The notes: generated from the sequence alone by a model not told the origin. 64,000 nt of DNA from Lewinellaceae bacterium (GCA_020636135.1 JACJYK010000001.1:372001-436000); one strand, 5' to 3'; positions 17,670 to 26,464 are shown, counted from the first letter of the stretch. A program made the numbers and translations.

Positions 17670-18536
17670 TCAATCCGTTTTCTTTTGCATCAACCGTATT
17701 AACCCTTCCTGCGTTACCGAAGCAATGAGCTTGCCATCCCGGGTGAAGATGTTGCCCCGGGTGAATCCCCGGCTATTGCCTGCGCTGGGACTATCCACGG
17801 CGTACAGGAGCCATTCATCCATGCGAAAGTCTTCATGAAACCACATGGCGTGATCCAGACTGGCAAACATGACCTGGTCGATGCGCGCCTGTAGTTGATG
17901 AGGCATGTAGGCGGTACTGAGTAAATTATAGTCGGATGCATAGGCAAGGACTTGTTGATGGATACGGGGATCATCCGGCATGGTTTCCCGTACCCGCATC
18001 CAGATGTGCCGGAAAGGAGGCTGGGGACTGGGTGCCAGGGGATTATATCGCTCGACGGGTCTGAACTCGATGGGTTGTGGAAACTGATAGCGGCGGTAAA
18101 GGTCCGGTAATTTATCTTTGAAGGTAGCGTACCATTCCTGATCGGAAATGACATTCTCCGGCCCAGGGACATTGGGCATAGGGATCTGATGTTCAAGGCC
18201 TTTCTCCCGGGTCTGAAAAGAACAAGCCATAATGAATATGGTTTCACCTTTTTGCACAGCTGCTACCCTCCGCGTCGTGAAACTGCGTCCGTCGCGGGAA
18301 CGGTCCACGTGGTATTCGATGGGTACAGTTACATCACCGGGCAAAATGAAATAGGCATGCAGGGAATGTGCCGTCCGGTCATCCGGTACCGTCCGCGAGG
18401 CAGCATGCAATGCCTGAGCCAGCACCTGACCACCAAATACACGGCCCCAGGGAGTTACAAAATTGGTCCCTACGAATAAATTGGATGAGTCCTGATCCAA
18501 ATGGATGAGATCCAGCAGGGCTTGCAGTGTTCCCAT
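17670..18536 (-). CDS. tesB: Acyl-CoA thioesterase II
   Basis: This 288-residue protein is a tandem double hot-dog thioesterase of the TesB/ACOT8 type. Visible family features are FVGTNFVTPWGRVFGGQVLAQAL near the N-terminus, SLHAYFILPGD near residue 65, DRSRDGRSFTTRRV, and SLDHAMWFHEDFRMDEWLLY in the C-terminal half, which contains the Asp of the Asp-Thr-Gln active site. It hydrolyses acyl-CoA to free acid and CoA in the cytoplasm. It stands between the arsS pair and the DUF5995 gene with gaps of about 107 and 111 bases, so it is probably its own transcription unit. Confidence 0.92.
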   Translation of the reverse strand: MGTLQALLDLIHLDQDSSNLFVGTNFVTPWGRVFGGQVLAQALHAASRTVPDDRTAHSLHAYFILPGDVTVPIEYHVDRSRDGRSFTTRRVAAVQKGETIFIMACSFQTREKGLEHQIPMPNVPGPENVISDQEWYATFKDKLPDLYRRYQFPQPIEFRPVERYNPLAPSPQPPFRHIWMRVRETMPDDPRIHQQVLAYASDYNLLSTAYMPHQLQARIDQVMFASLDHAMWFHEDFRMDEWLLYAVDSPSAGNSRGFTRGNIFTRDGKLIASVTQEGLIRLMQKKTD

Positions 18537-18647
18537 TTAGCATTCCGTTTAGTTGCTGCAAAGATAAGTTATGGGACAACGACTCCGGATTTGTTCTGAC
18601 TCTTAATCGTGGAATGTCCGTCGCGTGATGAATATGCCCCGATTTGG

Positions 18648-19469
18648 TTATTGCAACTTTTCAATTTTGCGCGACACGCTGCCTATTTCACCAAGACGGA
18701 TAAACAGGATGACGAGGGAAATGATGTAACCAGGAATCAGGATGTTTTCTGCGATCCTGGCTACCGTCTGGTCGGTTCGTTTGACACGGTCTGCGTATTC
18801 TTCCGGAGGAGATTCAGCAAAATTCGTGGTGGTGTTCCAGGCAAATCCACGCGAGACCTTAAGTCCCATCGTGGCCAGATAGGTGCCCCCTTTACCAACA
18901 AAAAAGTCCAACACACGCAGACCGGGCCAGATTTTACCCAGGTCACCTTTTACATCCCGGATCATGGATATCAATAGGTCATTGATGTGGTAGAAATCGT
19001 GCTGGATGGATTCAATCGGTTGTCCTGCCGCCGTTTGTTGTGCAGATATGCCCAGATCAAGGTTGATGTGAGCATTCATGCCCAGCATCAGGTGCTGCAA
19101 TACGATGGGCATCCTTCGTTTGGCAACTAAAAATGTGCGTTTCCAGCTTTCCGTACATTCCTTTCCCTGTGCATATAATTCCAGAGCTTCCAGGTAGCGG
19201 TTGGCGAAAAGGATGTCCAGGCGCTCCATCCTGGGCCCGTCATCAAATTCACCCTTTTCGATGCCTTCTTTGACCCGGATCGTGACACGGCGGTACAGAG
19301 CTGGAAAGTAACCTATACGACTGTTGTGTTTCTTAGCCCAAACCAGGATCCGGTCGAGGGAGTGAATGACTCCGGTGATCGTCGAAGCCTGCAGGTTGGT
19401 CAATTCATTGGCGTCTGGAAGCAATGGCTCTGATTTAATTACTCGATTACAAAATTCCTGGCTTTCCAT
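18648..19469 (-). CDS. DUF5995 family protein
   Basis: This 273-residue helical protein fits the DUF5995 family. It has HSLDRILVWAKKHNSRIGYF near residue 35 and LMLGMNAHINLDLGI and IQHDFYHINDLL in the middle, with several conserved His and Asp residues that could bind a metal. The C-terminal part contains one hydrophobic segment. No biochemical function is established for the family. It overlaps the oxygenase gene upstream by 23 bases, so translation is coupled and a joint role is likely. Confidence 0.8.
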   Translation of the reverse strand: MESQEFCNRVIKSEPLLPDANELTNLQASTITGVIHSLDRILVWAKKHNSRIGYFPALYRRVTIRVKEGIEKGEFDDGPRMERLDILFANRYLEALELYAQGKECTESWKRTFLVAKRRMPIVLQHLMLGMNAHINLDLGISAQQTAAGQPIESIQHDFYHINDLLISMIRDVKGDLGKIWPGLRVLDFFVGKGGTYLATMGLKVSRGFAWNTTTNFAESPPEEYADRVKRTDQTVARIAENILIPGYIISLVILFIRLGEIGSVSRKIEKLQ

Positions 19470-20325
19470 TTCTTCCCGGAAATGTACCTAACTCCTCGAT
19501 TTTATATCCTTCCGGATAGGTCGGTCGTCGTTTGCGGGTCCCTAACCGGGGCTTGGAGGGTTCCGGCAACATACGAACAATCCGCTTACGGATGTTCATG
19601 ATGGTGAAAACCAGTTTGCGGATCCATACTGGTGGATGTCTAAATCCCATATTTTCCACCAATTGTTCATCCAGCATGGCCAGGAGGAAGGGCCGGCCCA
19701 GCGGGAACATCCATTTGGGCATATAAAATCCTAAAACAAGATCAAAGGTAGGCTTGCCGATGGTGTAGTTGTCTTCGCTGAAGCGGGCATGTTTCGCCTC
19801 ATAATCTTTGCTCCATGTCTCGAATTGATCCATATCTTCCGGTAATTCACGGATCCCCATTCTTTTACCCACTTCCCGGAAAAAATAAAATCCGGATTCC
19901 TTTTCATTTTGGCGGAGAGGCCTCCATCCAAACTTGGCATTCCACCAGATGGGTTCAAAAATAAAAGTGCTGAGCACATAGAGCATATCATCGTTGGAGA
20001 TGGCATAAGAGCCATGCATTTTATTCATCCGGCTAAAAGCTCTTTTAGCTCGCTCACTGTCATAGCCCTGTTCAAGAATTTCAAATAATATGAGTTCGGT
20101 ATCATCGTACCTTTTTCGTGGTCGATTCGCTAGTTCACCGGTGGAGGCAGTTAGTTTGGATATGGAGGGAATGGAAAAAGTTCTGAACAAAGCAAGTTCC
20201 AACGCACGCTCGGTATCCCAGGGGAAGACATGACAAACCAGTAAATAGGCGATCTCCTGATGATCAGTCAGCGCGTTTAACGACATGATGCGCTCTGAAT
20301 AGGGTTTGTTCCGTGGCAATTTCAC
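19447..20325 (-). CDS. MpaB/DUF2236-type oxygenase (Lcp-like, heme)
   Basis: This 292-residue protein is related to the MpaB/DUF2236 and latex-clearing oxygenases. The hallmark is NKMHGSYAISNDDMLYVLS with the following FIFEPIWW and GWRPL (about residues 105-145). Related enzymes use heme b to cleave or oxidise prenyl chains, but the substrate here is unknown. The start is a GTG that overlaps the stop of the preceding beta-lactamase-type gene as GTGA. An ATG at 20286 would be 13 residues shorter, but the overlap favours the GTG. Confidence 0.83.
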   Translation of the reverse strand: MKLPRNKPYSERIMSLNALTDHQEIAYLLVCHVFPWDTERALELALFRTFSIPSISKLTASTGELANRPRKRYDDTELILFEILEQGYDSERAKRAFSRMNKMHGSYAISNDDMLYVLSTFIFEPIWWNAKFGWRPLRQNEKESGFYFFREVGKRMGIRELPEDMDQFETWSKDYEAKHARFSEDNYTIGKPTFDLVLGFYMPKWMFPLGRPFLLAMLDEQLVENMGFRHPPVWIRKLVFTIMNIRKRIVRMLPEPSKPRLGTRKRRPTYPEGYKIEELGTFPGRNGKPGIL

Positions 20326-22181
20326 AATTTATGGATAAAACTCTTGTAGATGGCATCCTGAATGCGGGGACGGACATTGAGGTTATAAATCCCGGTACTT
20401 AAGCGGGTAGGATAGACCCGGTTTGAGAAGAAGATGTACACCAGGTGATAGTCCGGGTCAACCCAGAAGAAGGTGCCGGTGTACCCGGAATGCCCAAAAC
20501 TTGCAGGACTGGCTTCTTCACTGACAGAACTGGTCTTTGGATCGTATTCGATCAGTGGTTTGTCAAAACCCAGGCCTCTGCGGTTGCCTTCATTGCAATA
20601 CTGACATCGGGTAAATTCCTGAAAAGTGGAATCCGAGATAAACCGCTGACCTCCATAGGTGCCGAATTGCAGGTACATTTCGGCCAGTTTGGCGAGGTCA
20701 TTTGCATTCCCGAACAGTCCCGCATTGGAAGACACCCCCCCCATCATGGCGGCATTTTCATCGTGTACGCTCCCATGTACCTGTTCATGGCGGAAGAAGG
20801 TATCATTTTCAGTCGGTACAATGCGGTCCAATGGGAAGTATTCATAAGGCCTGTGTGTTAAGGTATAGGCACCCAACGGCCGGTAAAAAGTTTTGCGGAC
20901 ATATTCGTCAAAAGGCAAGCCGGTCATTCGCTTGACGAACTCGGGTATCATCAGAAAGAGCAAACCGGAATAGACATATCCTGGCTTCGGATTGAATTCG
21001 GACTTCTTTATCGCCTTCACAATCTGCTTCTGATAATTTTTATACAGCCACAGGGAGTCGGTAATCCAGATGTTGTAGCGGGATGAAGAGTCCTGCTTAA
21101 AGGTATGGGCACGCCAGCTACCATTCTTCTTTTTTGCTTTTTGCCAGAAGGTGATGTAGGGTATAAGGCGGGCATTATGGGCTAATACCTCACGGAGTGG
21201 AATATCCCCTTTATTACTTCGTTTGAGGCTGGGCCAGAAATCCTGAAGAGGTGCATCTAAAGGCAGGCGTCCCTGATCATGGAATTGCATAAGACAAGGC
21301 AACCCGGCGGTAACTTTGGTGACCGAGGCAAAGTCGTAAATATCATTCCGGCTCAATGGAGTGCTTTCCGTATAGGTTTGATGGCCAAAAGCTTCATGAT
21401 AAACGACATATCCATCCTTGGCAACCAATACCTGCATACCCGGAAATGCATGCGCATCGATGCTCTGCCGGGCGATGGACTGGATACTGTCGACCAGCAT
21501 TGTCCGGTCCATCTGTACATAGGCAGGTGGAGCGTAGCCGAGCCGGATCACCGGCCCGCTGTTAAGACCGGTACCGGCTTTAAACGCATCATTCAGATCA
21601 AATCCCAGTTCATTTTCAACGCTTACTCCCCCGAACACCAGCTGAGCTGCTACCGCCTGCTGTTCAGGCAGATCACCTGGCGTCCAAATGACGGCGGCGA
21701 CAGCCTCCGGCAGTTGTTTGCCAGTCCAGGCAGCAGCAGATCCGAATGCCAGCAAGATGGTCGGACCTTTCAGTGCAAGCTGACGGATATGTTCCAGGCT
21801 TGTCTCATCCAGGGTATTTATATTGATTGCCATGATCTGGACGGTCTGTGCCCAGGTCCGCTCGAACACATCTTTGGCTTTGACCGCGGGGTAGGGGGTC
21901 GAGGCATCCGGACCGTTTTCAATAAGTGTATAACGGGATAGGTAATCCTTGACAACCTGATCATCCAGTCCCAGTGAGAAATAACGAATCCGGGTGGATT
22001 CCAGATGCTTGATGGGTATCAGGCCACCCTCATTTCTCAATAGATAGGTCTGTTGGAGGGCTTCTTTCCATAAATTTGGGATCAGTTCAACCTGCGTGAT
22101 GGCGCTGCCGGGAAGGAGTATGATCAGGAGGAATGTCCAAGCTATTAGGTAGTTAGCCTGTACTCGATTATTTTTAATCAT
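20322..22181 (-). CDS. Serine hydrolase: GH3 C-terminal-like domain fused to class C beta-lactamase domain
   Basis: This is 619 residues from the ATG at 22181. An ATG at 22202 is also possible but overlaps dacB. A signal peptide (LIAWTFLLIILLPGSAITQ) is followed by about 200 residues resembling the C-terminal alpha/beta domain of GH3 beta-N-acetylglucosaminidases (GPTILLAFGSAAAWTG, QQAVAAQLVFGGVSVENELG, GPVIRLGYAPP). The penicillin-binding/beta-lactamase fold then has Ser286-x-x-Lys289 (SVTK), a YSG motif and GHSGYTG in place of KTG. Full-size Bacteroidota homologues carry a GH3 barrel first. Here the barrel and its catalytic residues are missing. It probably acts on cell wall peptides in the periplasm. 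Confidence 0.85.
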   Translation of the reverse strand: MIKNNRVQANYLIAWTFLLIILLPGSAITQVELIPNLWKEALQQTYLLRNEGGLIPIKHLESTRIRYFSLGLDDQVVKDYLSRYTLIENGPDASTPYPAVKAKDVFERTWAQTVQIMAININTLDETSLEHIRQLALKGPTILLAFGSAAAWTGKQLPEAVAAVIWTPGDLPEQQAVAAQLVFGGVSVENELGFDLNDAFKAGTGLNSGPVIRLGYAPPAYVQMDRTMLVDSIQSIARQSIDAHAFPGMQVLVAKDGYVVYHEAFGHQTYTESTPLSRNDIYDFASVTKVTAGLPCLMQFHDQGRLPLDAPLQDFWPSLKRSNKGDIPLREVLAHNARLIPYITFWQKAKKKNGSWRAHTFKQDSSSRYNIWITDSLWLYKNYQKQIVKAIKKSEFNPKPGYVYSGLLFLMIPEFVKRMTGLPFDEYVRKTFYRPLGAYTLTHRPYEYFPLDRIVPTENDTFFRHEQVHGSVHDENAAMMGGVSSNAGLFGNANDLAKLAEMYLQFGTYGGQRFISDSTFQEFTRCQYCNEGNRRGLGFDKPLIEYDPKTSSVSEEASPASFGHSGYTGTFFWVDPDYHLVYIFFSNRVYPTRLSTGIYNLNVRPRIQDAIYKSFIHKL

Positions 22182-22191
22182 TAATCCGTAG

Positions 22192-23535
22192 ATGATGCGC
22201 ATACGATGTATTTTTGGCTTGAGCCTGCTGATGAGTGTGGCGATCCTGAGTTGTTCTTCACCGAATATCCTGGTAAAAGGTAAGCGGAAGGAACTAAAAA
22301 AACAAATTGAACAGGATCCTATTTTTCAGGCCCAATTTACCGGATTTGCACTCTACGACCCCGTGGTGGATTCCCTTTTAGTAGATGTACAGGCACATCG
22401 CTATTTCACTCCTGCCTCCAATACCAAGATATTGACGCTCTACACCGGTTTACGGATCATGGGTGATTCCTTACCCTTGCTGAAGTATGCGTTAATCGGT
22501 GATACCATGATTATTAAAGGCACCGGGTATCCGGGTACGGAGTACGCACCCTTGCCGGAAAGCCATCAGTTGCAGGAATTCTTGCAGGCAAGCAAGAAGA
22601 TCATTGCTTATGCGGATGTATTTGAGGATGATGCTTTCGGGCCGGGATGGTCCTGGGCGGATTTCCAATGGTACTATCAGGCAGAACGCAATGCGATGCC
22701 CCTGTACGGTAATGTGGTTGCTGCCAAAGGAGATTCTCTTTCCCGCCATGTAAGGATGTCCCCGTCTTATTTTTCGCAGTTGGTTTATCCGGTACCGGAC
22801 ACATCCTACCCTAAAGGTTTCATCTGGAGGGATCAGCAGGAGAATATTTTTTATTACAACGGCCAGCCTTTTGACAGCACCGGGTACGAACGCCAAATTC
22901 CGATGCATCTCAGCGCAGCCTTAACCAGATCGTTGCTCGGGGATCTTGCCGGCAGGCCCGTAATTGCCTGGCAGCGGCCGCTGGAGAATATGCAGTGGCA
23001 AACGCTATATACGGAAATTCCGGCCGACTCCATTTACCGCCATATGATGCAGGTCAGTGATAACTTCCTGGCGGAGCAATTGCTGCTTACCGCTTCCGGT
23101 GTGCTCACGGATACACTGCAGGCGGAGAAAGCCATCGGGTTTATGCTGAAAGAGGAATTGAAGGACTTGCCCGATCAGCCCCAGTGGGTAGATGGATCCG
23201 GGCTGAGCCGCTACAACCTCACTACGCCGGCTTCTACCGTCCGGCTTCTGAAGTATGTCTACCAGTTGAAAGGTATGACCTGGATCAAGGGCATTTTTCC
23301 GGTAGGAGGGGTGTCGGGCACCATTGAGAACTGGTATGCCGGTCCGGAAGGGAAGCCCTATGTATGGGCCAAGACCGGGAGCCTGCAAAACAATCATTGC
23401 CTGAGCGGTTTCCTGGAAGCCCGGTCCGGTAAGGTTTACATCTTCAGTTTTATGAACAATCACTTCAACGGATCCGCGAACCCCGCCCGTAGGGCCATGC
23501 AGCAAAAGCTGGAATGGATCTACTGGAATGGGTGA
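22192..23535 (+). CDS. dacB: D-alanyl-D-alanine carboxypeptidase/endopeptidase (PBP4 type)
   Basis: This 447-residue lipoprotein carries the class C penicillin-binding motifs: Ser76-Asn-Thr-Lys79 (TPASNTK), SDN in MQVSDNFLAEQ and KTG in VWAKTGSLQN. The N-terminus has a hydrophobic stretch ending ILSC at Cys21, a clear lipobox. Such enzymes remove the terminal D-Ala from cell wall peptides or cut cross-links in the periplasm. It is shorter in its inserted domains than E. coli PBP4. It is divergent from the beta-lactamase fusion gene, with start codons only about 10 bases apart. Confidence 0.92.
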   Translation: MMRIRCIFGLSLLMSVAILSCSSPNILVKGKRKELKKQIEQDPIFQAQFTGFALYDPVVDSLLVDVQAHRYFTPASNTKILTLYTGLRIMGDSLPLLKYALIGDTMIIKGTGYPGTEYAPLPESHQLQEFLQASKKIIAYADVFEDDAFGPGWSWADFQWYYQAERNAMPLYGNVVAAKGDSLSRHVRMSPSYFSQLVYPVPDTSYPKGFIWRDQQENIFYYNGQPFDSTGYERQIPMHLSAALTRSLLGDLAGRPVIAWQRPLENMQWQTLYTEIPADSIYRHMMQVSDNFLAEQLLLTASGVLTDTLQAEKAIGFMLKEELKDLPDQPQWVDGSGLSRYNLTTPASTVRLLKYVYQLKGMTWIKGIFPVGGVSGTIENWYAGPEGKPYVWAKTGSLQNNHCLSGFLEARSGKVYIFSFMNNHFNGSANPARRAMQQKLEWIYWNG

Positions 23536-23601
23536 TGAAGGGTTTTGGGGAGTGGGGGATGTGGTTTTGTGGGATTATGGTTTTGTGGTATTGTGGTATG
23601 A

Positions 23602-23925
23602 GGTGTTTGGTGTTTGATGTTTGGTGTGAGGTGTTTGATGATTGATGTGTGGTGTTTGGTGTGAGGTGTTTGATGTGTGGTGTTTGATGTGTGGTGTTTG
23701 AAGTACAAATAAACTAATTCAATGATTAACAGATTAACTCCAGCGTGGAGATGAGGGATTATGGTTTTTTGGTATGAGGTGTGAGGTGTTTGATGTTTGG
23801 TGTTTGATGTGTGGTGTGTGGTGTTTGAAGCACAAATAAACTAATTCAATGATTACCAGATTAACTCCAGCGTGGAAATGAGGGATTATGGTTTTTTGGT
23901 TTGGGGTGTGAGGTGTTTGGTGTTT
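23602..23925. repeat. Heptamer arrays, consensus GRTGTKW, in three blocks
   Basis: Exact 7-base units such as GGTGTTT, GATGTTT, GGTGTGA and GATGTGT form a first block of 14 units (23602-23699), a second of seven (23778-23826) and a third of three (about 23905-23925). The blocks are separated by copies of a longer repeat. The period is strictly 7 in each. Confidence 0.9.
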
Positions 23926-23968
23926 GAAGAACAAATAAACTAATCCACTGATTAACAGATTAACTCCA
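23705..23968. repeat. Three copies of a 68-base segment interrupting the heptamer arrays
   Basis: Copies begin at 23705, 23832 and 23931 with ACAAATAAACTAATTCAATG. The first two extend 68-69 bases with few changes; the third is truncated after about 38 bases. Start-to-start distances are 127 and 99 bases, a difference of 28, which equals four heptamers. Confidence 0.85.
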
Positions 23969-23976
23969 CATTACTC

Positions 23977-24762
23977 CTAATAGAGCATCATATCAAACAG
24001 CTTACGGTATTGCCTGGTGAGGGGGTTGGTATTCCCCAGGGCCTGAAACAGCGCTACACCAACTTTACGGGGCAATTCGTCCTGGAAGGACTTTTCAATG
24101 CTTACGGCATCGATGACCAGTTTGATGGCGGATTCAATATCTCCGGATTGGCAGGCAAGCTGTGCTGCGGTCATTTTTTGCCCCGCCGGCGAGCCGTCCG
24201 ACAATTTTTGGGACATAAAATGAGCTAATTCACGGACGTATTGCGCGGTATCGTAGGATGGATCGGCCATACGGATATCCTCTACCAGCTGAAGGGCCCG
24301 ATCGGGGTCGTCGAAGACCAGGTGCTTGGCTAGCAATGCTCTGGCTTCAATCTTTTCGGGATGCTCCAGCACATACAGGGACATCCCGGTGACAAATTCC
24401 GCATCCGGCCAGCCGATGGCTGATGCCAGCAGTGCATTCAGTTCATCCTTGCCTTCATCCGGCAGGTTCTCCTGCAGCCAGGCCTGGATCTGGCTTTTAG
24501 GCAGGGCGCCGACAAATTGTCCGATAACTTCTCCTTTCCAGAACAACTTTACATCGGGTATCGAATAAATGTTGTATTTGGTTGCGATGTCCTGATGGTC
24601 CTCTGTATTTACCTTCATAAGTTCCCAGGAACCTTTGTTTTCCTGAGCCAGCTGTTCGAGGACCGGGCCCAGTACACGACAGGGGCCACACCAGGGAGCC
24701 CAAAAGTCAACCAATACCGGCACCTCCCGGCTACGTGTTAGTATATCATCGAGTAAACTCAT
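23977..24762 (-). CDS. Thioredoxin-domain co-chaperone, CnoX/YbbN-like
   Basis: This 261-residue protein has an N-terminal thioredoxin domain with the active site Trp24-Cys25-Gly-Pro-Cys28 and the cis-proline segment SIPDVKLF. The C-terminal half is helical with TPR-like repeats (LLASAIGWPDAEF, ALLAKHLVFDDPDRAL). This architecture matches CnoX/YbbN, a cytoplasmic holdase with a thioredoxin fold. E. coli YbbN lacks the second cysteine, whereas the intact CxxC here suggests redox activity. No signal peptide is present. The coiled-coil protein gene lies 70 bases upstream. Confidence 0.88.
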   Translation of the reverse strand: MSLLDDILTRSREVPVLVDFWAPWCGPCRVLGPVLEQLAQENKGSWELMKVNTEDHQDIATKYNIYSIPDVKLFWKGEVIGQFVGALPKSQIQAWLQENLPDEGKDELNALLASAIGWPDAEFVTGMSLYVLEHPEKIEARALLAKHLVFDDPDRALQLVEDIRMADPSYDTAQYVRELAHFMSQKLSDGSPAGQKMTAAQLACQSGDIESAIKLVIDAVSIEKSFQDELPRKVGVALFQALGNTNPLTRQYRKLFDMMLY

Positions 24763-24832
24763 TCTGAATGATTATTTTCTGGAATAAAACAGGCAGCGAT
24801 CTGAAAGGTTTGAGTTTGTTGAGTAACCGGAA

Positions 24833-25477
24833 TCACCCTTCCACCAACGCTCTGCCAGCCTGGGTGAAAGCTTCCAGGTCGGTTAATAACTCTTTGGCTT
24901 GCCGGGCAATGTTTTCCAGTTCATCCACATTTTGTTCCAGTTTCTGGCGGATACTGGAAGCGACCAATACCATGTGAAAGTCCTTGCCGGACTCCAGTAC
25001 CTGGGTTATTTTGGCAATACTGACCGAAGCTTTTTGATAGGTGACATCCCATTTTTTCTTTAATTTGGCATTCTTGGCCAATTCCTGCTTTCGCAGCACT
25101 TCATTGCTGATGTTGTTGCTCAGCTCATCGAGTTGTGCGAAATAAGCCTGGGAATTGGTGCCCGTTTTGTCGAAATCATCTTTCATCTTCTGGTAGCGGT
25201 CCTGAATACGGTTCCATTCCACCTCCCAATCCTTGGCGATCTTGGGAAGATCAGGGTCATCTTTGGTCAGTTTCTTCTGAGCATCTTCCAGGCTTATTAC
25301 CACTTTCTCCGAAAGTTTTTGCCGGTTGTCTTCAAAATTTTCAATGGAGGATTTAAGTTGTTCGCCGGTCTTCATGGCGCCTTTGGTCACCTTCCATCGG
25401 CACTGTAAACCTGTAAACGTGATAGCCCCTGCCAGCAGGATGATCATTACAGTTGATCTTCCGGTAATTGTTCTCAT
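24833..25477 (-). CDS. Coiled-coil envelope protein, possible lipoprotein, function unknown
   Basis: This is 214 residues from the ATG at 25477; a TTG seven codons earlier is less likely. A basic N-terminus is followed by a hydrophobic segment (TVMIILLAGAITFTGLQC) ending in a cysteine that may be lipid-modified, although the residues before it do not match a perfect lipobox. The rest is almost wholly charged helix (Lys, Glu, Asp), typical of long coiled coils, with no recognised domain. It could be a periplasmic or envelope structural protein. Function not known. Confidence 0.75.
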   Translation of the reverse strand: MRTITGRSTVMIILLAGAITFTGLQCRWKVTKGAMKTGEQLKSSIENFEDNRQKLSEKVVISLEDAQKKLTKDDPDLPKIAKDWEVEWNRIQDRYQKMKDDFDKTGTNSQAYFAQLDELSNNISNEVLRKQELAKNAKLKKKWDVTYQKASVSIAKITQVLESGKDFHMVLVASSIRQKLEQNVDELENIARQAKELLTDLEAFTQAGRALVEG

Positions 25478-25740
25478 AGATCTGATTTTGATGCGCAAAA
25501 ATAATCCATTTACACTTTATGAAGGGTGATTTGATGTATGTCCTTCAAAGGGAAGCCGGGACCAGGTAATAAACCAGGTAATAAAAATAAAGGCATAAAA
25601 AATGCACCGGTTTCGTTTCAGTCCTAACCTGTGTATTAGTGTCATTATCCAAGAAAAGTTTTCTGGAAAGGTTTTTGTTTTATCGAAAGGATCACGACTG
25701 GCAGAAACAATCGCGTTTGGGAATCTGCCCGGATTGAATG

Positions 25741-25773
25741 AATAAAAAACGGCTCATCGGAGGACGAGCCGTT
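25741..25773 (-). terminator. Intrinsic terminator, minus strand, without an adjacent gene
   Basis: AACGGCTC (25748-25755) pairs perfectly with GAGCCGTT (25766-25773), with a 10-base loop. On the minus strand the stem is followed by TTTTTTATT. No gene ends here, so it would terminate an unknown transcript that begins further right. Confidence 0.6.
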
Positions 25774-25966
25774 GCGTTTGGGATTCCAAAGGTTGCCCCG
25801 ATGGGCGAACCAGCAGAATAAATAATCCTTGCATGGCACCTATTTACCAAAACCATGATGCCAGAATCCCACGTATTTCTGTTCTTTTAGGATGTAATCA
25901 CAAGATGATCGTTAGGCTGTACAGTTGGAAAAAGCAATTTAACCGGTTGCATTTTCTTACCAGGGT

Positions 25967-25992
25967 GAAATAAAAAAGTCTGTAAACAGACT
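25967..25992 (-). terminator. Intrinsic terminator, minus strand, inside the gene-free region
   Basis: AGTCTGT (25977-25983) pairs with ACAGACT (25986-25992). On the minus strand it is followed by a TTTTTATTT tract. A second ACAGACTTT at about 26011 could compete for the left arm, giving two mutually exclusive stems. Confidence 0.55.
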
Positions 25993-26022
25993 CCAACGGA
26001 GCGCCATCCACAGACTTTCTGA

Positions 26023-26048
26023 ATACATCAAGCCTGAACCTGATGTAT
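26023..26048 (-). other. Hairpin with 8-bp perfect stem
   Basis: ATACATCA and TGATGTAT form a perfect 8-bp stem with a 10-base loop, between the two terminator-like stems at 25977 and 26091. It has no T-tract and may be part of a folded RNA. Confidence 0.45.
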
Positions 26049-26085
26049 GTAAGCCAACTATAAATTAGCCGGCTTCACCTGTCTT

Positions 26086-26159
26086 AAAAAAGAGGGTCAA
26101 CTACTGAAAACAGCTATCCCGGATATTTCCCTGATAGCGTCTGTATAAAGAATCCCTCT
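26086..26159 (-). terminator. Two-stem structure ending in a T-tract, minus strand
   Basis: AGAGGG/CCCTCT (26154-26159 and 26091-26096) encloses an inner GCTATC/GATAGC stem (26113-26118 and 26133-26138). On the minus strand the outer stem is followed by six Ts. It could be a small RNA with its own terminator or a folded leader. Confidence 0.45.
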
Positions 26160-26464
26160 GGGCGTTAAATAACTTATATCTAAGGGCTATGAAAGCTTCA
26201 ATTACCCCACGATTTCGTTCTCTCCTTGGTTGGTATTGAATGCCGCCCCATCAAATTCACAAAGATGAGCAGGTCATCCAAATCATATGCTTGAAATTAT
26301 AAAATGTCGCTCAAATCGGAAAACTGATTAGATCAAAGGACTTGAATCCGGCATAAGCGGGCTTAACATTTGTATTTGTTAAATATTAACCGGCCAGATT
26401 TTTTAATATTTGATTTTCAACATATTATGACAAACTATTATTTGTTTGAACATATTTGCCGGTG

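Larger units (their letters stand above)
23536..23976. other. Repeat-filled intergenic region (441 bases)
   Basis: No gene is supported between dacB and the thioredoxin gene, which converge here. The region is a mosaic of GT-rich heptamer arrays and three copies of a longer segment, listed separately. Short open frames in it simply reflect the repeats. Confidence 0.8.

Noticed and set aside
25645..25839. 64-codon minus-strand frame in the gene-free region
   Set aside because: It runs through the terminator stem at 25748-25773 and has no recognisable feature; an RNA is likelier than a protein here.
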